Assembly: GCF_001673635.1 (NCBI RefSeq)
Contig: NZ_LZMH01000016.1
Span: forward strand, 1 to 57,375
DNA length: 57,375 bases
Direction: 5' to 3'
Source: Mycobacterium asiaticum
GTDB taxonomy: Bacteria; Actinomycetota; Actinomycetes; Mycobacteriales; Mycobacteriaceae
This document shows positions 24,551-32,765 of the stretch, in pieces. Position numbers and translations under genes: made by a program. The notes beneath the pieces were generated by a model. It was given only the letters and a program-made list of their open reading frames with translations, ran no database searches and was not told the DNA's origin. Numbering within the stretch: position 1 is the first letter of the stretch; every line of letters starts with the position of its first letter.

Positions 24551-26179
24551 ATGGCCAACCCGCGCGCCGGTCAGCCGGCACTGCCCGAAGACCTTGTCGA
24601 CCTGTCGCACCTGGTGACGGCGTACTACACCGTCGAGCCTGATCCCGACGACGTGGCGCAGCAGGTCGTGTTCGGCACGTCAGGGCATCGGGGATCGGCG
24701 CTGAACGGGGCGTTCAACGAGGCGCATATTCTGGCGATCACCCAGGCGATCGTCGAATACCGGGCCGCACAGGGCACCACGGGTCCACTGTTCATCGGTC
24801 GGGACACGCACGGGCTTTCGGAGCCCGCGTGGGTTTCGGCGCTGGAAGTGTTGGCCGCCAACGATGTTGTTGCCTTTGTCGACGCGGCCGACCGGTACAC
24901 GCCGACGCCGGCGATCAGCCACGCCATCTTGACTTACAACCGCGGCCGCACCGAGGGTTTGGCCGACGGGATCGTGGTCACGCCGTCGCACAATCCGCCG
25001 CCCGACGGCGGCTTCAAGTACAACCCGCCGCACGGTGGTCCGGCGGACAGCGACGCGACAGGGGCAATTGCCAAGCGCGCCAACGAGATTCTGCGAGATA
25101 TGTCCGCGGTACGCCGTGTCCCGTGGGCACGTGCATCAGGTTCCGTGCGGCGCCACGACTATCTGGGCGCCTACGTCGACGACTTGCCGAATGTGGTGGA
25201 CATCGATGCGATACGTGAGGCCGGGGTGCGCATCGGTGCCGACCCGCTGGGCGGGGCCAGCGTGGATTACTGGGCGGAGATCGCCTCGCGTCACCGCCTC
25301 GATCTGACGGTGGTCAATCCGCTGGTGGACGCGACGTGGCGGTTCATGACGCTGGACCACGACGGCAAGATCCGGATGGACTGCAGTTCGCCGGACGCGA
25401 TGGCTTCCCTGATCGCTAATCGGGATGAATACCAGATCGCCACCGGCAACGACGCCGACTCCGACCGGCACGGGATCGTCACACCCGATGAGGGGCTGCT
25501 GAACCCGAACCACTATCTGGCGGTGGCGATCGACTACCTCTACACCCATCGGCCGTCGTGGCCGGGCGGTATCGCCGTCGGCAAGACCGCGGTGAGTTCG
25601 TCGATCATCGACCGGGTGGTGGGCGGTATCGGGCGTTCGCTGGTCGAAGTGCCGGTCGGGTTCAAGTGGTTCGTCGACGGGCTGATCGGCGGAACCATCG
25701 GGTTCGGTGGCGAGGAGTCGGCGGGCGCATCGTTCCTGCGGCGGGACGGGTCGGTGTGGACCACCGATAAGGACGGCATCATCTTGGCGCTGCTGGCATC
25801 GGAGATCCTCGCGGTGACCGGTCGGACCCCGTCGCAGCGGTACGCGGAATTGGCGTCGGAATACGGTGCGCCGGTGTATGCCCGGGTGGATGCGCCGGCC
25901 GACCGTGAGCAGAAGGCTCGGTTGTCTCGGCTGTCTGCCGAGCAGGTGACGGCCACCGAGCTGGCGGGGGAACCGATCACGGCGAAGCTGACCAACGCGC
26001 CGGGCAACGGCGCGCCACTGGGCGGACTCAAGGTGACCACGGCCAACGCGTGGTTCGCGGCCCGGCCCTCGGGCACCGAGGATGTGTACAAGATCTACGC
26101 CGAATCCTTCCTCGGATCCGAGCATTTGACGGAGGTGCAAGAAACCGCGCGAGAGGTGGTCAATAAAGTCATCGGGTGA
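24551..26179 (+). CDS. pgm: Phosphoglucomutase, alpha-D-glucose-specific
   Basis: A 542-residue enzyme with all four active-site loops: phosphoserine loop VVTPSHNPP, Mg loop GNDADSDRHG, sugar loop GGEESAG and phosphate loop ARPSGTED. It interconverts glucose 1-phosphate and glucose 6-phosphate, linking glycogen, trehalose and cell-wall glucan synthesis to glycolysis. The ATG at 24551 (MANPRAGQPALPEDL) is the usual family start. It corresponds to M. tuberculosis pgmA (Rv3068c) next to the crcB genes. The final codons overlap the MFS gene by 4 bp. Confidence 0.95.
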   Translation: MANPRAGQPALPEDLVDLSHLVTAYYTVEPDPDDVAQQVVFGTSGHRGSALNGAFNEAHILAITQAIVEYRAAQGTTGPLFIGRDTHGLSEPAWVSALEVLAANDVVAFVDAADRYTPTPAISHAILTYNRGRTEGLADGIVVTPSHNPPPDGGFKYNPPHGGPADSDATGAIAKRANEILRDMSAVRRVPWARASGSVRRHDYLGAYVDDLPNVVDIDAIREAGVRIGADPLGGASVDYWAEIASRHRLDLTVVNPLVDATWRFMTLDHDGKIRMDCSSPDAMASLIANRDEYQIATGNDADSDRHGIVTPDEGLLNPNHYLAVAIDYLYTHRPSWPGGIAVGKTAVSSSIIDRVVGGIGRSLVEVPVGFKWFVDGLIGGTIGFGGEESAGASFLRRDGSVWTTDKDGIILALLASEILAVTGRTPSQRYAELASEYGAPVYARVDAPADREQKARLSRLSAEQVTATELAGEPITAKLTNAPGNGAPLGGLKVTTANAWFAARPSGTEDVYKIYAESFLGSEHLTEVQETAREVVNKVIG

Positions 26180-27429
26180 CCATTTCCCTGCGACGTCCTA
26201 GGTCCAGGGGGGCCACCCGGCTGCCACGCGAAGTCTGGATCCTCAGCTGGGCAAACATCATGGTCGCGCTGGGTTATGGCGTCATCTCGCCGGTGATGCC
26301 TTCCTTCGCCCGTTCTTTCGGAGTCAGCATCGACGCGGTGACCTTCCTGGTCACCGCTTTCTCGTTGAGCCGGATGTGCTTCGCCCCGGTCAGCGGTGTG
26401 TTGGTGCATCGGCTGGGGGAGCGGCGGATCTACATCGCGGGTGTGCTGATCGTGGCGTTGTCCACCGCCGCGTGTCCCTTCTCCCACACCTACTGGCAGT
26501 TACTGGTGTTCCGGCTGATCAGCGGCATCGGATCGACAATGTTCTTCGTCTCGGCGCTGGGACTGATGATCCATATCAGCCCACCGGATGCGCGGGGACG
26601 GGTCGCGGGGCTGTTCACCACCTCGTTCATGGTGGGCGCGGTCGGTGGTCCGGCGGTCGGCGGCATCGCCGCGCACTGGGGGTTGGCGGCTCCCTTCCTT
26701 GTCTACGGCGGCGCACTGCTCGGCGTGGTGGTGGTGCTCGCATACAGCCTGCGGAACTCGGAACTGACGGCACCCGGGCCGCCGACGCGTTCGACGGTGA
26801 CCATGCGCCAGGCGCTACGTGTCCGCGCATACTGGGCGGCTTTGGGAGCCAGTCTTGCCACAGGCTGGTCGGCGTTCGGGCTTCGGGTCGCGCTCGTCCC
26901 GCTGTTCATCACCGACGTCATGGGTCGCAGTGTGGGCATCATCGGCGTGGTGCTCGCAACGTTCGCGGTGGGCAACGCGCTGGCCGTCATCCCGAGCGGT
27001 GACCTGTCCGACCGGATGGGGCGGCGCACATTGCTGATCGTCGGGCTGGCCGCGTCCGGTGCGGCAACGGTGTGGCTCGGCTTCGCGACTTCGTTGCCAT
27101 GGTTTCTGGCGGCGGCGTTCGTGGGCGGCGCGACGGCGGGCGTCTACATGTCACCGATGCAGGCCGCGGTGGCCGACATCCTGGGCAGCGAGGCCCGGGC
27201 CGGTGCCCCGGTCGCGATGGTGCAGATGGTGTCCGATCTCGGCGCGATCGTCGGAGCAACCGCGGTCGGTTGGGTGGCCGGGCACATCAGCTACGGGTGG
27301 AGCTTTTCGATCAGCGGGATCGTGCTGTTGATTGCCGCCTTCGGCTGGGTGCTAGGGCCGGAAACGCGGCTGGTTGGCGCTTGTGACTATGGCTCGGCGG
27401 CTTCTTCGGCGGCCGACGAGGATGACTGA
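26176..27429 (+). CDS. MFS transporter, 12-helix
   Basis: A 417-residue major facilitator protein with about 12 hydrophobic segments. It has the cytoplasmic loop-2 motif GVLVHRLGERRIYIAG and a second-half copy GDLSDRMGRRTLLIVG. A GTGA overlap with the phosphoglucomutase stop shows translational coupling, so the transporter is made together with Pgm. The substrate is not deducible; drug/sugar efflux and sugar uptake are both possible. Confidence 0.9.
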   Translation: MTISLRRPRSRGATRLPREVWILSWANIMVALGYGVISPVMPSFARSFGVSIDAVTFLVTAFSLSRMCFAPVSGVLVHRLGERRIYIAGVLIVALSTAACPFSHTYWQLLVFRLISGIGSTMFFVSALGLMIHISPPDARGRVAGLFTTSFMVGAVGGPAVGGIAAHWGLAAPFLVYGGALLGVVVVLAYSLRNSELTAPGPPTRSTVTMRQALRVRAYWAALGASLATGWSAFGLRVALVPLFITDVMGRSVGIIGVVLATFAVGNALAVIPSGDLSDRMGRRTLLIVGLAASGAATVWLGFATSLPWFLAAAFVGGATAGVYMSPMQAAVADILGSEARAGAPVAMVQMVSDLGAIVGATAVGWVAGHISYGWSFSISGIVLLIAAFGWVLGPETRLVGACDYGSAASSAADEDD

Positions 27430-27482
27430 CCAGCGGTTTTGATGGACGGTTGCAGGTGGTGTAGCTTCGATTGGCACGACTT

Positions 27483-27555
27483 GGGGCTATGGCGCAGCTG
27501 GTAGCGCACCACACTGGCAGTGTGGGGGTCAGGGGTTCGAGTCCCCTTAGCTCCA
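27483..27555 (+). tRNA. tRNA-Ala (anticodon GGC)
   Basis: 73 nt fold into a full cloverleaf. The acceptor is GGGGCTA (27483-27489) with TAGCTCC (27548-27554) and discriminator A; the D stem is GCGC/GCGC. The anticodon stem CCACA/TGTGG encloses loop CTGGCAG with anticodon GGC at 27516-27518, and the T stem AGGGG/CCCCT encloses TTCGAGT. The 3' CCA is not encoded. It reads GCC alanine codons, the main Ala codon in this GC-rich genome. No integrase or attachment-site repeat was seen beside it. Confidence 0.97.
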
Positions 27556-27625
27556 CTCAATAATCGCAGCTCAAAGTCCTATTCGACCCGCTGAGCTCGC
27601 GTATCAGCAACAATGCAGACGGGCA

Positions 27626-28123
27626 TCAGCATTCTCTTGGCTCGCTCAGCCGCGCCCCGGCTCTCCGATCAGCAGCTGCCGGCACATCGAAGTGCATGGT
27701 TATTCGTGTGCCTTGATCCGTGCCGTCGATGGCGCAGCGGTCAGCGAGCCCTTCCATGAGGAACAAGCCCCGGCCTCGGTGCTGGGTCGGCGTCAGCGGA
27801 GCATCTGGCGAGTCGATCCAGCGGCCACCGTCACTGACCACGACTGTGACGGTTCCCTTATGCAGTGCCGCTTGCACCGAAACCGATTGGGTTGCGTCGG
27901 AGCAACTCCCGTGCTCAATCGCATTTGTGACGGCTTCGCCCGCGGCCAGCAATATGTCGTAAATTCGGGCAGGGTCAAGTGCCAAGCCTTGGAGCCAGTG
28001 TCTTAACTCGTGGCGGAAGGTCGCGATATGTTCCGGCGCGGCAGCAAGGTGGACGGCAAAGGAGCTGCCGCCAACCTGGTCAACCGGTGGCACCTCGCGG
28101 GACATCGGAGCGAGCATAGCCAT
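27626..28123 (-). CDS. RsbW-like serine kinase / anti-sigma factor (HATPase_c_2)
   Basis: A 165-residue GHKL ATPase of the anti-sigma factor class. It has N-box LLAAGEAVTNAIEHGS, G1 box VVVSDGGRW and G2 box RGRGLFLMEGLADR. Such proteins hold a sigma factor and phosphorylate a STAS partner; a STAS protein is encoded divergently 155 bp away, so the two probably form a partner-switching pair. No sigma factor gene is in the window. Three in-frame ATGs (28123, 28117, 28105) lie close together without a clear ribosome binding site. Confidence 0.88.
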   Translation of the reverse strand: MAMLAPMSREVPPVDQVGGSSFAVHLAAAPEHIATFRHELRHWLQGLALDPARIYDILLAAGEAVTNAIEHGSCSDATQSVSVQAALHKGTVTVVVSDGGRWIDSPDAPLTPTQHRGRGLFLMEGLADRCAIDGTDQGTRITMHFDVPAAADRRAGARLSEPREC

Positions 28124-28278
28124 TTGGCGGGTCGATTAATCCTGCTTGCGACCTCGGGCGAGCCACCCCGATACGGCAAAAGATCTCTGCCTCGTCGCCG
28201 ACGATCGGGCACGTTAAGCTCTCTAAGTTCGCACAGGGTAAGAAGCGCCCTCCCGGACGACCCCCGAAACGAGGGCCA

Positions 28279-28641
28279 ATGTCGCCTGAGGATCTAATCG
28301 CCACGTCGGTCGAGCGCCGGGCCGGTGTGGTCCTGCTCACGGTCACGGGTGAAATTGATCTGAGCTCCGCTCCACACCTGGCTGGCGCTATCGACGAAGT
28401 TCTAGCCGAAGAGCCGGCGGCGCTCATTATCGATCTGTCGGGGGTGGACTTTCTCGCCTCGGTGGGACTGCAGTTACTCGGCCAGACAGGCGAAAGATCA
28501 AAAGGGAAGCGGTATTTCGCGGTGGTAGCTACCGGGCCGACCACCCTCAGACCCATCCGCTTGACCGGGATAGACTCCAAGTTCGAGCTCCACACAACCG
28601 TCGATGACGCGCTGCGAGAGATACCGCCCCCCATCGAATAG
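28279..28641 (+). CDS. STAS-domain anti-sigma factor antagonist
   Basis: A 120-residue single STAS domain (RsbV/SpoIIAA type). It shows VVLLTVTGEIDLSSAPHL at the start and IIDLSGVDFLASVGLQLL in the middle; the serine in LASVG is the expected phosphorylation site. When unphosphorylated it would bind the RsbW-like protein encoded opposite and free a sigma factor. A GAGGG stretch precedes the ATG. Confidence 0.9.
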   Translation: MSPEDLIATSVERRAGVVLLTVTGEIDLSSAPHLAGAIDEVLAEEPAALIIDLSGVDFLASVGLQLLGQTGERSKGKRYFAVVATGPTTLRPIRLTGIDSKFELHTTVDDALREIPPPIE

Positions 28642-28660
28642 CGCCTGGTTGCGACGCGCC

Positions 28661-28834
28661 TTACGGCAGCGCCGCTTTGATGTGCTCCGCAAGCTCCCTC
28701 GCGTCGACGTCGCCGAGAGTGGTTTGTTCCCGGCCTTTGCGGTAAGCCTCGAACGCCACTCGGATCGGGTCGGCGCTGTCTTCAAACTTTTCGCCTCGAA
28801 CATTGATGTCTGGCGGTGTCACGTTGTATCCCAT
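28661..28834 (-). CDS. Small hypothetical protein (57 aa)
   Basis: A 57-residue protein starting MGYNVTPPDINVRGEKFEDS and ending in a helical tail (VDARELAEHIKAALP). The start is supported by GGAG 7-8 nt upstream. It has no signal or membrane segment. It is convergent with the STAS gene, 20 bp away. The family is not recognised; being next to the sigma-switch pair could be coincidence. Confidence 0.6.
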   Translation of the reverse strand: MGYNVTPPDINVRGEKFEDSADPIRVAFEAYRKGREQTTLGDVDARELAEHIKAALP

Positions 28835-29305
28835 TGCTGAACTCCTATCCGTCACATCCCTAATGCAGCGTGCCGGCATCGTTTCGCTCAGCGGCGATGA
28901 CCATCGCCCGAGCCACTGCCGACTCAGCAATCACCACTCTTAAGTCACTAGCTCTTTGCTGCCCCGACGCGCGCTGATCGTGAATACCACCGCTGCACGA
29001 CTTCAATCAGTCGACTCCAATCAGTCCACCGCCACGAAGGATCGCGCCCAAGACGATCCAAGAGCCTTGACTGCACGCCGGCGCGCTCACCGACCCAACC
29101 CTGTGGTGTGAACAGCTTCGACTCGCGCAGCGCGCCGGCATCGGCTGGCAGCTCGTTTTGACCACTGATTCCCCGGCCATCGCCGGGGTTACGTATTAGT
29201 CGCGGCCTGGGGGCACCGGCGTCGCTGCGATGACGCGAAATCTGCTGTCGCAAGAGTGTCCCTGCGCGACATCAGGGGTTTCTTGACCGAGGCGGCAGGA
29301 GTTCA
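28835..29305. other. Gene-poor stretch between small ORF and SRPBCC gene
   Basis: No convincing gene. A leftward open frame of 101 codons (28948-29253) ends with WRWTDWSRLIEVVQRWYSRS, which looks protein-like, but it lacks a ribosome binding site and a recognisable domain. It may be a decayed remnant or chance. No repeat or RNA structure was recognised. Confidence 0.5.
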
Positions 29306-29797
29306 ATGGTTACAGCTGTCGTCATTCGAACAGGGAACTGCCCGAATGGTGTACCGAACCTAGAAAGGACCTCGGTGTATCTGGGTTTCCGCGAAGAGTT
29401 CCACCTTCCTGCGCATCGGATCTTCCCGTATTTCGCTACTCCCGCGGATTGGGCCACTCTGTACGGCGCGGCGGGTAATACCAAGTCCAAAGGCGATGGC
29501 TGGTACGCCGTTCCGCTGAAGCGTTTCCCGTTTCCGCTTGTGACTCGAAACGTGGAGGTGCAACCCGATCGGCTCGTACGGTGGACCTTTGGTGGATTCT
29601 GGCGCGGTGTGGGCGAGGTGCAGCTGATCGAGTCCGGCGGCGTCACCGTTGTTGCGGGATTCGAGTACATCACTGCGCACGGATTCTGGTTGCTGGCAAC
29701 ACCTTTCGAAGAGCGGTTCATGGCCGCGGAGTTCGAGCGGATCTGGGCTCTTGGTTGGGACCGTATCCGCCGCAATGAGCAGCAGTATCGCGGCTGA
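29306..29797 (+). CDS. SRPBCC family protein
   Basis: 163 residues from the ATG at 29306 (AGGAG 4 nt upstream), or 140 from the GTG at 29375 (AAAGGA 5 nt upstream). The fold starts at VYLGFREEFHLPAHRIFPYF, so the shorter form may be the true one. The SRPBCC pattern is clear: a long N-terminal strand, FATPADWATLYG, beta strands GGFWRGVGEVQLIESGGVTVV and a long C-terminal helix ERFMAAEFERIWALGWDRI. It probably binds a hydrophobic ligand. No operon partner. Confidence 0.78.
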   Translation: MVTAVVIRTGNCPNGVPNLERTSVYLGFREEFHLPAHRIFPYFATPADWATLYGAAGNTKSKGDGWYAVPLKRFPFPLVTRNVEVQPDRLVRWTFGGFWRGVGEVQLIESGGVTVVAGFEYITAHGFWLLATPFEERFMAAEFERIWALGWDRIRRNEQQYRG

Positions 29798-29832
29798 GCG
29801 GCCTGCACCGGTGGACGAAATTGGTGGTGGGC

Positions 29833-30645
29833 TCAAGGATGAAGGTTCCACTGACCGCAATCCGCAGCAAGGACGTCGTTGACGTCGACCTCTTGCCCCC
29901 CGACTTTCGGCCCTGGATTCGACGCCGTACTAACCACGCGTTGGTAGAGGACCGCGCCCGGGTAGATCTGACCCTCGGACCAGGCCTTGGTCTGCCAGGC
30001 CCACCGACGGCCGGGGGTGCGCGAGTTTCCGATGACGCCGTCGTCGGCCGCCCACTTGCACACGTCGATACCGCCGTAGACGCCGGTGCGCTGCACGCCC
30101 AGCACCGAGTTGATGCCGCGAAACCACTTCAGCGCCACGTTGTTCCAGGTGTCGTGGTTGATGTCCTCATCGATAGTGAAGAAGATCGGGGCACTCTGGC
30201 CGCCGCCCGCCGCGGTGTGCAGTTTCCAGGCGGTGCGAGCATCGGCGACGCCGCCGTCGAACCCGCGCTTGAAGTCCGACGGCGCCGACCCGCCCGGCTT
30301 GCCGTACTGGTAATTGCTGACGATCATCAGCCCGGCGGCGGTCAGTTGCTCGGCGTAGGGCCGGGTGATCGGCTTGGCGCCGAACGACGAGCCGGGCCGC
30401 GACAGCGAGACGTAGTTGATGACACCGTGGTAGCCCGCGGCCCGAATGTGCTCTGCCGGAATCTGATGCATCGCGAAGTCAATCAGCTTGGGTGCTGCCG
30501 CGGCCGACGCAGGGACGGCGGCGCCGGCCGCCGCTGCCGCATACAACCCCGGCAGCGCAGCAATCGCCGCCGCGTAACGCAATACGTCACGCCGGGCGAT
30601 CGGGCGCGACCGCCCCAGGCATGGATCACACAACAACTCCTGCAT
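29833..30645 (-). CDS. Tat-exported DUF1906 glycoside-hydrolase-like protein (Rv2525c-like)
   Basis: A 270-residue protein. The N-terminus has a twin-arginine signal (RSRPIARRDVLRY then an alanine-rich hydrophobic stretch to about residue 50). The DUF1906 domain begins LIDFAMHQIPAEHIRAAGYHGVINYVS and contains GLMIVSNYQYG, IFFTIDEDINHD and GVYGGIDVCKWA. This TIM-barrel family is related to lysozyme-like hydrolases; Rv2525c is a Tat-exported cell-envelope member. A 24-bp inverted repeat lies 9 bp upstream of the start. Confidence 0.88.
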   Translation of the reverse strand: MQELLCDPCLGRSRPIARRDVLRYAAAIAALPGLYAAAAAGAAVPASAAAAPKLIDFAMHQIPAEHIRAAGYHGVINYVSLSRPGSSFGAKPITRPYAEQLTAAGLMIVSNYQYGKPGGSAPSDFKRGFDGGVADARTAWKLHTAAGGGQSAPIFFTIDEDINHDTWNNVALKWFRGINSVLGVQRTGVYGGIDVCKWAADDGVIGNSRTPGRRWAWQTKAWSEGQIYPGAVLYQRVVSTASNPGPKVGGQEVDVNDVLAADCGQWNLHP

Positions 30646-30653
30646 CGCGCGAT

Positions 30654-30677
30654 GTTAACTATGTGATTTCAGTTAAC
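30654..30677. promoter_or_regulatory. Inverted repeat GTTAACT-N10-AGTTAAC
   Basis: Two perfect 7-bp arms separated by 10 bp, beginning 9 bp before the start of the Tat-exported DUF1906 gene. It would overlap the -10 region or the transcription start, so a repressor site is likely. It lies in an AT-rich patch. The regulator is unknown. Confidence 0.6.
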
Positions 30678-30746
30678 AGAAGTGGTGTGTCGTAGCTGAT
30701 ATCAAATCGGGCTGTGTGGTTGACCGGCCAGAGCCACGACGCAGTT

Positions 30747-31094
30747 CTAGCAACGGATGGGTTCGCCGAACAGACCGGTGCCGCACTCGAATGCGGACCC
30801 CGGCGGCGGGTTCGGGCCATCAAAGACATTGCTGGCGCCATTGTCGATGCTGCCGTCGAAGTTTTTGCTGGCGACATTGCCCATCCCCATGCGCACGTAC
30901 TGCCAGGTGTGGCACACGTTCATGTCCCACACGTAGACGGCGCCAGGGCCGGCCGGCGGATACATGGAGTCGCCTGGGCACCATTGATGAGGCACCGATG
31001 GGGCGGCCGACGCGGTTCCCGTACCCAGACCCAGGCCTGCCGCGGCGATACCGACAGACGTCAGCGCTGCGGCCAGCATCCGTGTGGTGTGCAT
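30747..31094 (-). CDS. Small exported protein of unknown function
   Basis: A 115-residue protein starting MHTTRMLAAALTSVG, with a Sec signal peptide ending near TASAA. The mature part is WCPGDSMYPPAGPGAVYVWDMNVCHTWQYVR and a Gly/Asn-rich tail with four cysteines in total, probably two disulfides. ACAAGGGGGAAAGA precedes the ATG, which decides against the longer frame. It resembles short secreted mycobacterial proteins with a WDMNVCHTW core, of unknown role. Confidence 0.78.
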   Translation of the reverse strand: MHTTRMLAAALTSVGIAAAGLGLGTGTASAAPSVPHQWCPGDSMYPPAGPGAVYVWDMNVCHTWQYVRMGMGNVASKNFDGSIDNGASNVFDGPNPPPGSAFECGTGLFGEPIRC

Positions 31095-31236
31095 TCTTTC
31101 CCCCTTGTCTGTGCGCCGCGTCTCGGCGTCGTCTCGGCGATTAGACCGGTGCGGTAGCGCTACCGATCCCAACTTCGGCGTGTGTCAGCGCCCAGGGAGC
31201 CAAGCAGCGGCAACCAGGGGCAAGCGGCCGCGTGCG

Positions 31237-31713
31237 CTATTGAGCTGCGGCTAGGGCGATCGCTTCGCGCATGCCTCGCAGTGCCAGTTGGTCGGCGAGT
31301 TCGTTGTCGGCGACACCGGCGTGCCCCTTCACCCAGAACCACTCGACCCGATGCCGCGCGCAGGCCGCCTGAAGTCGCTGCCAGAGGTCGACGTTCTTCA
31401 CCGGCTGCTTCGCGGCCGTCATCCAACCGTTACGCTCCCAGCCAAGAACCCACTTGGTGATGCCGTTCCGGACGTACGTGCTGTCGGTGAACAGGTGCAC
31501 GTCCACGGCGCGGGTCAGGGCCTCCAGCGCCATGATCGGCGCCATCAGCTCCATCCGGTTGTTGCTGGTCTGGCCGGACTCGCCACCGCACATCTCGCGG
31601 ACGTGCTGACGTTGGCGCAACACCGCCCCCCAGCCGCCGGGCCCAGGGTTGGGTCTGCAGCCGCCGTCGGTGTGGATGACAACGACATCCGCGGTGAGGG
31701 AAGCGATAGGCAT
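31237..31713 (-). CDS. rnhA: Ribonuclease HI
   Basis: A 158-residue RNase HI with the complete active site: Asp16 ([14 protein letters not shown]), Glu55 (NNRMELMA), Asp77 ([11 protein letters not shown]), His131 (WVKGHAG) and Asp141 (NELADQ). It degrades RNA in RNA/DNA hybrids. This is the stand-alone E. coli-like form, with the basic handle region ([16 protein letters not shown]). A TATTCT box 6 nt before the ATG suggests a leaderless mRNA. Confidence 0.95.
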   Translation of the reverse strand: MPIASLTADVVVIHTDGGCRPNPGPGGWGAVLRQRQHVREMCGGESGQTSNNRMELMAPIMALEALTRAVDVHLFTDSTYVRNGITKWVLGWERNGWMTAAKQPVKNVDLWQRLQAACARHRVEWFWVKGHAGVADNELADQLALRGMREAIALAAAQ

Positions 31714-32165
31714 GTGTCGAGAATAGGCAACCTGTCTTGAGATTGGCTGCGTGACTCGCAGGCGGGCCGCCGGTGATGGCGACGTCCGAGGCTGCTGGGA
31801 TTAGTGATCTGTCGTAAGGCACTGTCTGAGCAAGTAGTGCACCTGCGGGGTGGTGCGGAAAATCGTCGAGATCGTTGGTGATCAAGCTAAGGGCGACATC
31901 GCCAAACTGCTCTTGACGCACAACCATGGTGGGCCGATGGTTCGGAATACCAACTGGCAGAACAAAATGCGGCTTGTTGACATGCGGCCTGCTACATCTG
32001 GCCGAAATAGCCGGTCCGATCGCCGCAAGTTTGCGGTCGCGACACCGCGAGCCCCTCGCCCTGGGTACATCGCCGTCGACGCCGTTCTTCCTGTCTGCCG
32101 AGTATCACTCGCGGGCAACGTCTTTCGTTTCGTGCCGGAGGTGGAAGTATCGACGGTGACACAAT
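31714..32165. other. Intergenic stretch without a supported gene
   Basis: 450 bp with lower coding character than its surroundings. Short frames occur on both strands (for example the upstream part of a leftward frame, 31714-31927, starting MVVRQEQFGDVALSLITND), but none has a ribosome binding site plus recognisable domain. A degraded gene is possible. It contains the presumed promoter of rnhA. Confidence 0.5.
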
Positions 32166-32642
32166 TCAGTGCTGGACGCGGATCCCGATGCTGCTGAGCG
32201 CGCTGCTGAGATCATCGCAATACCGGACCGGCGCGGGCGCCGGCGGAATGCCGACCGCTCTGCCCCCAGTGGCCCACCGCTGACTACGGCTTCGTCGGGA
32301 AAAATCCACATAGCCAGCCGCCCGCAGCGTGAGCAGAACGGTGACAGCCAGCAGGCCGCCGCCGAAAGCCATTACGGAGAAAGAGATGTCGCGCCGGGCA
32401 GCCACCATCGCGTCGCATTGAGCCGTGTAGTCGCTCGGCTCATATGGTGCGCCGAAGTGGGTCTGCAGGTCCCGGTTGACGACATCTTCGTGGGCGGCAA
32501 CGGAACGGTCCGGATGGAATCCGGTGCCACAAGCGATCGGGGTTCCCCCGCGATCGACGACTTGCAGCGACAGGGGCAGTGTCAACCCGAAAAGTGACCC
32601 GAGCACCGCTGCGGCGCCTAGCACGCCGAACACCCACCTCAC
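32166..32642 (-). CDS. Two-helix membrane protein of unknown function
   Basis: A 158-residue protein with an N-terminal membrane helix (VFGVLGAAAVLGSLFGLTLPL) and a second at about 88-108 (ISFSVMAFGGGLLAVTVLLTL). Between them is an extracytoplasmic loop of about 60 residues with two cysteines (IACGTGF and TAQCDAM) that could form a disulfide. The start is GTG. It is in the same direction as the upstream GH6 gene, 123 bp away. The family is not recognised. Confidence 0.65.
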   Translation of the reverse strand: MRWVFGVLGAAAVLGSLFGLTLPLSLQVVDRGGTPIACGTGFHPDRSVAAHEDVVNRDLQTHFGAPYEPSDYTAQCDAMVAARRDISFSVMAFGGGLLAVTVLLTLRAAGYVDFSRRSRSQRWATGGRAVGIPPAPAPVRYCDDLSSALSSIGIRVQH

Positions 32643-32765
32643 CGTGCAGCCCTCCGGTTCTGCAAAGCGACTATTCGACGTATGTTTACCCCGCCCCGGG
32701 GTTTTTACGCCGATAGCTGGAGAAAAAGTTACGCCTGTCCGGAGGCCGGCGGAATGATTTTCGGG

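Noticed and set aside
31850..32197. 115-codon rightward frame between rnhA and the two-helix membrane gene
   Set aside because: Amino-acid make-up is not protein-like, the frame overlaps the membrane gene on the other strand and no start signal is present.
32688..32706. Hairpin ACCCCG-CCC-CGGGGT followed by TTTT
   Set aside because: It looks like a terminator only on the plus strand, where no gene ends; neighbouring genes all run leftward. The stem is short (6 bp) and is probably chance or terminates antisense RNA.
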